A DNA stretch of 64,000 nt from Acidicapsa dinghuensis (GTDB taxonomy: Bacteria > Acidobacteriota > Terriglobia > Terriglobales > Acidobacteriaceae), in contig NZ_JAGSYH010000005.1 of NCBI RefSeq assembly GCF_025685685.1, positions 434,001 through 498,000 of the forward strand, written 5' to 3'. Below the pieces are notes generated by a model. The model was not told the DNA's origin. It did no database searches and was given only the letters and a program-made list of their open reading frames with translations. The position numbers and the translations under genes are program-made. Of the stretch, positions 60,091-64,000 are shown piece by piece (position 1 is the first letter of the stretch; each line of letters starts with the position of its first letter).

Positions 60091-60516
60091 TCATGGAAAA
60101 ACGGGAGTGGGCTGATTGCTGAGCTGCTTGTTCTCGAGGTTGTGAATGTGGACAAATCCCCAGATGGAAACGCCCGCAACTGCCGCTATTCCGCCGATCA
60201 TGAATATCTTCTGTCCGGTGGTGAAGCCTGTGCGGAGATAGGCAACATCCGAATAGTAAATCTCGGTGGTCTGCGGGTCGTTGTGCAGTTGCAGCGTGAA
60301 GGATCGATCTCCGATGGTGATGATTCTGCCAAAGAGATCGACGCCGTTATTCTCTTGTACGGCGATCCAGTTGCCCTCGCCGCGTTTGAGGATGCGCTTG
60401 TGGACGGTTACAGGATCGAGAGGCTTGGGTGAAGCGATGGAACTGGTTGGAGTGATGAACAACACGGTGAGTGTGGCGGCAACCAAGGAACGCAGAATGC
60501 TTGTGTGGATCTGCAT
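60091..60516 (-). CDS. Hypothetical exported protein with C-terminal membrane helix
   Basis: This 141-residue protein has a signal-like N-terminus (MQIHTSILRSLVAATLTVLF) and a beta-rich middle (RGEGNWIAVQENNGVDLFGR, ITIGDRSFTLQLHNDP) that resembles small Sm-like or YgdI-type acidobacterial proteins. A second hydrophobic helix (about 103-124: IFMIGGIAAVAGVSIWGFVH) follows. I know no function. ATG 60516 has AAGGA six bases upstream; the in-frame ATG at 60537 is weaker. Confidence 0.65.
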   Translation of the reverse strand: MQIHTSILRSLVAATLTVLFITPTSSIASPKPLDPVTVHKRILKRGEGNWIAVQENNGVDLFGRIITIGDRSFTLQLHNDPQTTEIYYSDVAYLRTGFTTGQKIFMIGGIAAVAGVSIWGFVHIHNLENKQLSNQPTPVFP

Positions 60517-60665
60517 AGTCCATCCTTTGCAGAGCACTTAAGGTGCGTGCTCTGCAAAGCGAAGACGCGAGTACCCAAAAATAGACTCGGTTGCAGACAA
60601 ACATCAGGAAACTGTCACGATTGCGACAGGTATGCGGCTTCGATTGACAAGCACTACAGAATTGT

Positions 60666-61367
60666 TTAGTTCATCACACTGGATTTGGTTTTCAGGTATT
60701 TGTCGAAGGGGATTTCGAAGTAAAAGAGCTCTTTGCCATCGGCGTCTTTGATGGTGTGCAGGTTGAGGATGCCGCCTTTGAGCGGGTGCTCGAGTCCGCT
60801 GAGGTCGTAGAAGAGGAAGCCGGCCTGCGTGGTGTGCGGCTCGACGACCAGGGCTTGAAACTCGAGGGCATCGAAGTCCTGCTCGATCTCTTTATTGCTG
60901 GCCTTGGGCTTTAGATGGATCGAGGGAATGGGTCCGGGCATGGGGATCTTGGAGCCTTCGCGTTCTTTGCGGGACATGAGGCGCTCGACGTCTTCGGGCT
61001 CGGCGGCCTGGATGCGGTCTCCGTTGGCGGTGACGAAGATGATGCGGGCATCGCGCAGGGAGATGGGGCGGTCGGAGTTGTTGGTCACGATAAGACGGAT
61101 GGGCAGAACGCCGTGGGAGATGTAGTCGACGCGGAAGAGCTCCATCTTCTCTTTGGTGTCGTAGGGCTCGGCGGCGATGGCGACCTTTTCGTCTTTGTGG
61201 ACCTCGACGGCGGCGAAGTCAGTGGCGGGCTGTACGCGCGGCGGGTTGTGATCGCTGGCAATGGCCGGTGGCGAGAGCAAGGCGGTGAGTAGTGCAAATC
61301 CGGCAACCTGCCTGAGGAACGGTCTGGCGTAGCTGGCGGCGAAAGCGGCAATCCCAGTCTTAAACAT
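60666..61367 (-). CDS. Hypothetical exported protein
   Basis: This 233-residue protein has an export signal (about 20-36: QVAGFALLTALLSPPAIASD) and a beta-sandwich-like domain with LPIRLIVTNNSDRPISLRDA and VVEPHTTQAGFLFYDLSGLE. That pattern is like extracytoplasmic structural or chaperone-type folds. I recognise no named family. ATG 61367 has GAGG six bases upstream and is preferred over ATG 61409. It is divergent from waaA, 90 nt apart. Confidence 0.65.
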   Translation of the reverse strand: MFKTGIAAFAASYARPFLRQVAGFALLTALLSPPAIASDHNPPRVQPATDFAAVEVHKDEKVAIAAEPYDTKEKMELFRVDYISHGVLPIRLIVTNNSDRPISLRDARIIFVTANGDRIQAAEPEDVERLMSRKEREGSKIPMPGPIPSIHLKPKASNKEIEQDFDALEFQALVVEPHTTQAGFLFYDLSGLEHPLKGGILNLHTIKDADGKELFYFEIPFDKYLKTKSSVMN

Positions 61368-61457
61368 GAGAGTCCTCGCGGGGATGCGGGTTGATGCGCT
61401 GGTACTCAACGTTATGATTGCAGAGGTTAGACAGCGGACTCAGCGAATCCGTCACGC

Positions 61458-62726
61458 ATGATTTTATTTCTTTACAACGCAGCTCTCATGCTGGTGCTTC
61501 TGGTTAGCGCTCCGTGGTGGATATGGCGGCTGCTGACGATGGAGAAGTATCGCGAGGGGTTGCCGGAGCGGCTGGGGCGGGTGCGGGAGCTGAAGGGGCG
61601 CAATGGACGTCCGGTGATCTGGGTGCATGCTGTCTCGGTGGGTGAGGTGCTGGCCGTGAGCCGGCTGGTGAAGGCGCTGGACGCGGAGTTTCCGGAATAC
61701 TTTGTCGTGGTTTCGACGACGACGCGGACGGGGCAAGCGGTGGCTCGGGAGCGTTTCGGGAGTGACCGGGTTTTTTATTCTCCGCTGGATGTGCCATGGG
61801 CTGTGCGGGCGCACTTGGATGCTTTGAAGCCGCGGATGCTGGTGTTGGCGGAGAGTGAGTTCTGGCCCAATCTGCTGTTTGGATGCTTTCGGCGCGGGAT
61901 TCCGGTAGCGGTGGTGAATGCGCGGGTTTCGGACCGGTCATGGCCACGGTATAGGCGTTTGCGGGCGCTTTGGCGTCTTATTTTGAAACGGCTGAGCCTG
62001 GTGCTTGCGCAATCGGAACTGGATGCCGAGAGGCTTCGTCAATTGGGTTGCGAAGACGTGCGAGTGGCGGGCAATCTCAAGTTTGACGTGCGTTCGGGCG
62101 CGGACTCTGCAGCGGTGAAGCTGATAGAAGAACTTCGCAGGGATCTGCGTCTGGTGGTGGCTGGGAGCACGCTGGAGGGCGAAGAAGCGGCGCTGCTGGA
62201 AGCGTGGCCGGAGATGCTGAGTGCCGATCCAAAGCTGGCGATGGTGATTGCGCCGCGGCATCCGGAACGATTTGGGGCTGTAGCGGAGTTGCTGGAGCGA
62301 TCAGGCGTGCCCTGGCGGCGGCGGTCGGCGATGGGTGAGGCGATGCTTCAGCCGGGTGAAGTGGTGCTGCTGGATTCGATGGGAGAGCTGGCGACGGTGT
62401 ATTCGATGGCGGCGGTGGCGTTTGTGGGAGGCAGCCTTGTGCCGGCGGGTGGGCATAATCCTCTGGAGCCTGCGCAGTTTGGCGTGCCTGTGGTGATGGG
62501 GGATCATTACGCGAATTTTGTCTCCATTGTGGGCTGGATGGCGGACAAAAAAGCGATTGCTATTGTTCATTCACCTGCATTGGGAATGGAAATGGCTGCG
62601 CTGCTTTCGGATGGTCAGGCTGCTGCGGAGATGGGTGAGCGAGGACGCCAGTTTTTTGAGGAGCAGGCTGGAGCGACTGCGCGGACGGTGGCCGCGCTGC
62701 GTGATGTGTTGGAGGCGCATCGATGA
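61458..62726 (+). CDS. waaA: 3-deoxy-D-manno-octulosonic acid (Kdo) transferase
   Basis: This 422-residue GT30 enzyme has an N-terminal membrane anchor (MILFLYNAALMLVLLVSAPW). Family motifs are GRPVIWVHAVSVGEVLA (catalytic Glu), AESEFWPNLL, ARVSDRSWPRY, VAGNLKFD, VIAPRHPERF and GGSLVPAGGHNPLEPA. It adds Kdo to lipid A precursors at the inner membrane. It overlaps lpxK by 4 nt (ATGA), so the two are made together. Confidence 0.94.
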   Translation: MILFLYNAALMLVLLVSAPWWIWRLLTMEKYREGLPERLGRVRELKGRNGRPVIWVHAVSVGEVLAVSRLVKALDAEFPEYFVVVSTTTRTGQAVARERFGSDRVFYSPLDVPWAVRAHLDALKPRMLVLAESEFWPNLLFGCFRRGIPVAVVNARVSDRSWPRYRRLRALWRLILKRLSLVLAQSELDAERLRQLGCEDVRVAGNLKFDVRSGADSAAVKLIEELRRDLRLVVAGSTLEGEEAALLEAWPEMLSADPKLAMVIAPRHPERFGAVAELLERSGVPWRRRSAMGEAMLQPGEVVLLDSMGELATVYSMAAVAFVGGSLVPAGGHNPLEPAQFGVPVVMGDHYANFVSIVGWMADKKAIAIVHSPALGMEMAALLSDGQAAAEMGERGRQFFEEQAGATARTVAALRDVLEAHR

Positions 62727-63730
62727 GACGGCCATGGGCTATGCCGCTCGTACCGTTGTACGGGGCGGGGCTAGCGTTGCGTGGTCTGAGCTGGAGCACT
62801 GGGCTGGCTCCAGTGCGGAAGCTGGCGTGGCCGGTGGTGAGTGTTGGGAACCTGTCGGCGGGAGGGACGGGCAAGACACCGTTTACGGTTGCGCTGGTGA
62901 GGCTGTTGCAGGAGCGGGGAATTGCCGTGGATGTGCTCTCGCGCGGATATGGGCGGAAAGGCGATGTTACGGAGCGTGTACCTCGGCATGGAAGCGCGGA
63001 GCAATTTGGCGATGAGCCGCTGTTGATTGCGCGTACGACCGAGGCTCCAGTGTATGTGGGGGCTAGCCGGTGGCAGGCTGGACGGCTGGCGGAGCGGGAG
63101 GCGAAAGGCAAGACGGGTGTACATCTGCTGGATGATGGTTTCCAGCATCGTGGATTGGCGCGGCAGGTGGATATTGTGCTGGTGAATTTGGAGGATCTTC
63201 GCGATTTTCTGCTGCCTGCGGGAAATCTGCGGGAGCCGTTTTCCGCACTGGCACGAGCACATGTTCTGGCGGTTCCGGCGCAGGATGATGAAGCAGTGCA
63301 ACTGCTTGAGTCGCGCGGATTTGGCACGGCACGGGGGCAGAAAATCTGGAGATTTCGACGGGAGATGGTTCTACCGCCGATGCCGGAGTCGCTTGTTGCG
63401 TTGCCGTGGGTGGCCTTTTGCGGTATAGGGCGGCCGGAGCAGTTCTTTGCCGGACTGATGGCGGCAGGGTTGAAGCTCGCTGAGACACGGGTTTTTGCCG
63501 ATCATCATCCGTACACGTTTGGGGATATCGAATCGCTGCGACGAAGGGCCGGCACTACGGGGGCGGGTGCGCTGATTACGACGGCGAAGGATCTGTACCG
63601 GATGGGCGATCTGAGTCTTGGATCGGAGGAAGCAGTACCGATTCTGGCTGCGGATTTGAAGATTGTGATCGAAGACCAGAGTGCGGCGATGAGCTGGCTT
63701 CTCAGTGAGTTGGGACATCAGAGCACCTGA
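62723..63730 (+). CDS. lpxK: Tetraacyldisaccharide 4'-kinase LpxK
   Basis: This 335-residue membrane-associated kinase has the LpxK P-loop (SAGGTGKT, 45-52), then LSRGYGRKG, FGDEPLLIA, and LLDDGFQHRGLARQVDIVL. It phosphorylates the lipid A disaccharide at the 4' position. Its start overlaps the waaA stop (ATGA). A heptosyltransferase follows after about 110 nt. Confidence 0.94.
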   Translation: MRRPWAMPLVPLYGAGLALRGLSWSTGLAPVRKLAWPVVSVGNLSAGGTGKTPFTVALVRLLQERGIAVDVLSRGYGRKGDVTERVPRHGSAEQFGDEPLLIARTTEAPVYVGASRWQAGRLAEREAKGKTGVHLLDDGFQHRGLARQVDIVLVNLEDLRDFLLPAGNLREPFSALARAHVLAVPAQDDEAVQLLESRGFGTARGQKIWRFRREMVLPPMPESLVALPWVAFCGIGRPEQFFAGLMAAGLKLAETRVFADHHPYTFGDIESLRRRAGTTGAGALITTAKDLYRMGDLSLGSEEAVPILAADLKIVIEDQSAAMSWLLSELGHQST

Positions 63731-63839
63731 ATCGAACGCCAAATCAGCCCTCGTATGGAAATCCCAAGAGACGGCTGCATCGCGTAGGACGACTGAGGGC
63801 CGAGGAGTTGCGGAGCAAGCGGTGTGAGAAAATTGGAGC

Positions 63840-64000
63840 TTGCGCGGACAGGTTCCATTTCGTCTTTTGGTGGTCAGGCTGGGGGCGATGGGCGATATTC
63901 TGCATGCTTTGCCGGCCGTGACGGCGCTGCGCCGGGCGCATCCGGGATGGCAGATCGATTGGGCTGTTGAGCCGCAGTGGATGCCATTGCTGGCAGTCGA
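63840..64000 (+). CDS. LPS heptosyltransferase I-like, N-terminal fragment (cut by window end)
   Basis: The last 160 nt encode FRLLVVRLGAMGDILHALPA followed by VTALRRAHPGWQIDWAVEPQ, the GT9 heptosyltransferase (WaaC) N-terminus. It adds L-glycero-D-manno-heptose to Kdo. The start is unclear: TTG 63840 is the first possible one after an in-frame stop at 63825, and it has GGAG very close by. It continues the waaA-lpxK cluster. Confidence 0.8.
   Translation, partial: MRGQVPFRLLVVRLGAMGDILHALPAVTALRRAHPGWQIDWAVEPQWMPLLAV

Overview
The window looks like a chromosomal segment of a Gram-negative soil Acidobacterium, probably Acidobacteriaceae (Terriglobus, Granulicella or Edaphobacter type). The main evidence is a TonB-dependent receptor with an N-terminal carboxypeptidase-regulatory-like domain, next to an FG-GAP/ASPIC-UnbV protein and a TPR protein. 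LPS genes (waaA, lpxK, a heptosyltransferase), tandem DUF507 proteins, a YXWGXW-repeat protein and many secreted S9 and sulfatase-type enzymes agree with this. The genus is inferred from gene content only.

Layout. 1-2108: the end of an MmgE/PrpD-family gene and a secreted YncE-like propeller. 2861-15379: a minus-strand locus with a LacI regulator, a GH55-like double beta-helix fused to an SMP-30-like propeller, a GH30 glycosidase, an ASPIC/UnbV protein, a TPR protein and a TonB receptor. It reads as a SusD-less utilization locus for beta-1,3/1,6-glucan (fungal wall or laminarin type). A shared LacI-like 12-bp near-palindrome lies before the GH30-GH55 pair and before the TonB gene. 15702-20373: a catabolic operon (FAH-family hydrolase, APC permease, amidohydrolase) divergent from a GntR/FCD regulator. 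20365-21294: a frameshifted, truncated P4-type integrase beside tRNA-Glu(CTC), a decayed island end. 21401-24323: a TetR-glycosyltransferase pair and a MarR-DUF1398 pair, each regulator with its own palindrome.

24508-34857: housekeeping and secreted genes (two DUF507, a 2Fe-2S protein, recJ, ychF, a Nramp-like transporter, YXWGXW protein, a duplicated-domain secreted protein). 35175-43819: multicopper oxidase, metallophosphoesterase, oxidoreductase, sulfatase, acyltransferase, MCE/MlaD protein and AcpS. 43995-46563: small unknown genes, including an apparent circularly permuted acyl carrier protein whose ends fall at the missing serine. 46575-51914: recG, small genes and a divergent rclC-rclR-like pair. 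52042-55800: mobile debris, comprising an IS481 element, a relic of a related IS end, REP-like hairpins, a RAYT transposase remnant, A-rich repeats and a secreted ankyrin-like repeat protein. 55823-64000: an M50-like membrane protein without HExxH, rsmD, an S9 peptidase, two unknown envelope proteins and the lipid A/core genes waaA-lpxK-heptosyltransferase.

No CRISPR array, rRNA or recognisable defence system was seen. The strongest candidates for new biology are the permuted ACP, the beta-glucan locus with its shared operator, the RAYT/REP relics, the M50 pseudoprotease and the ankyrin-like repeat protein.
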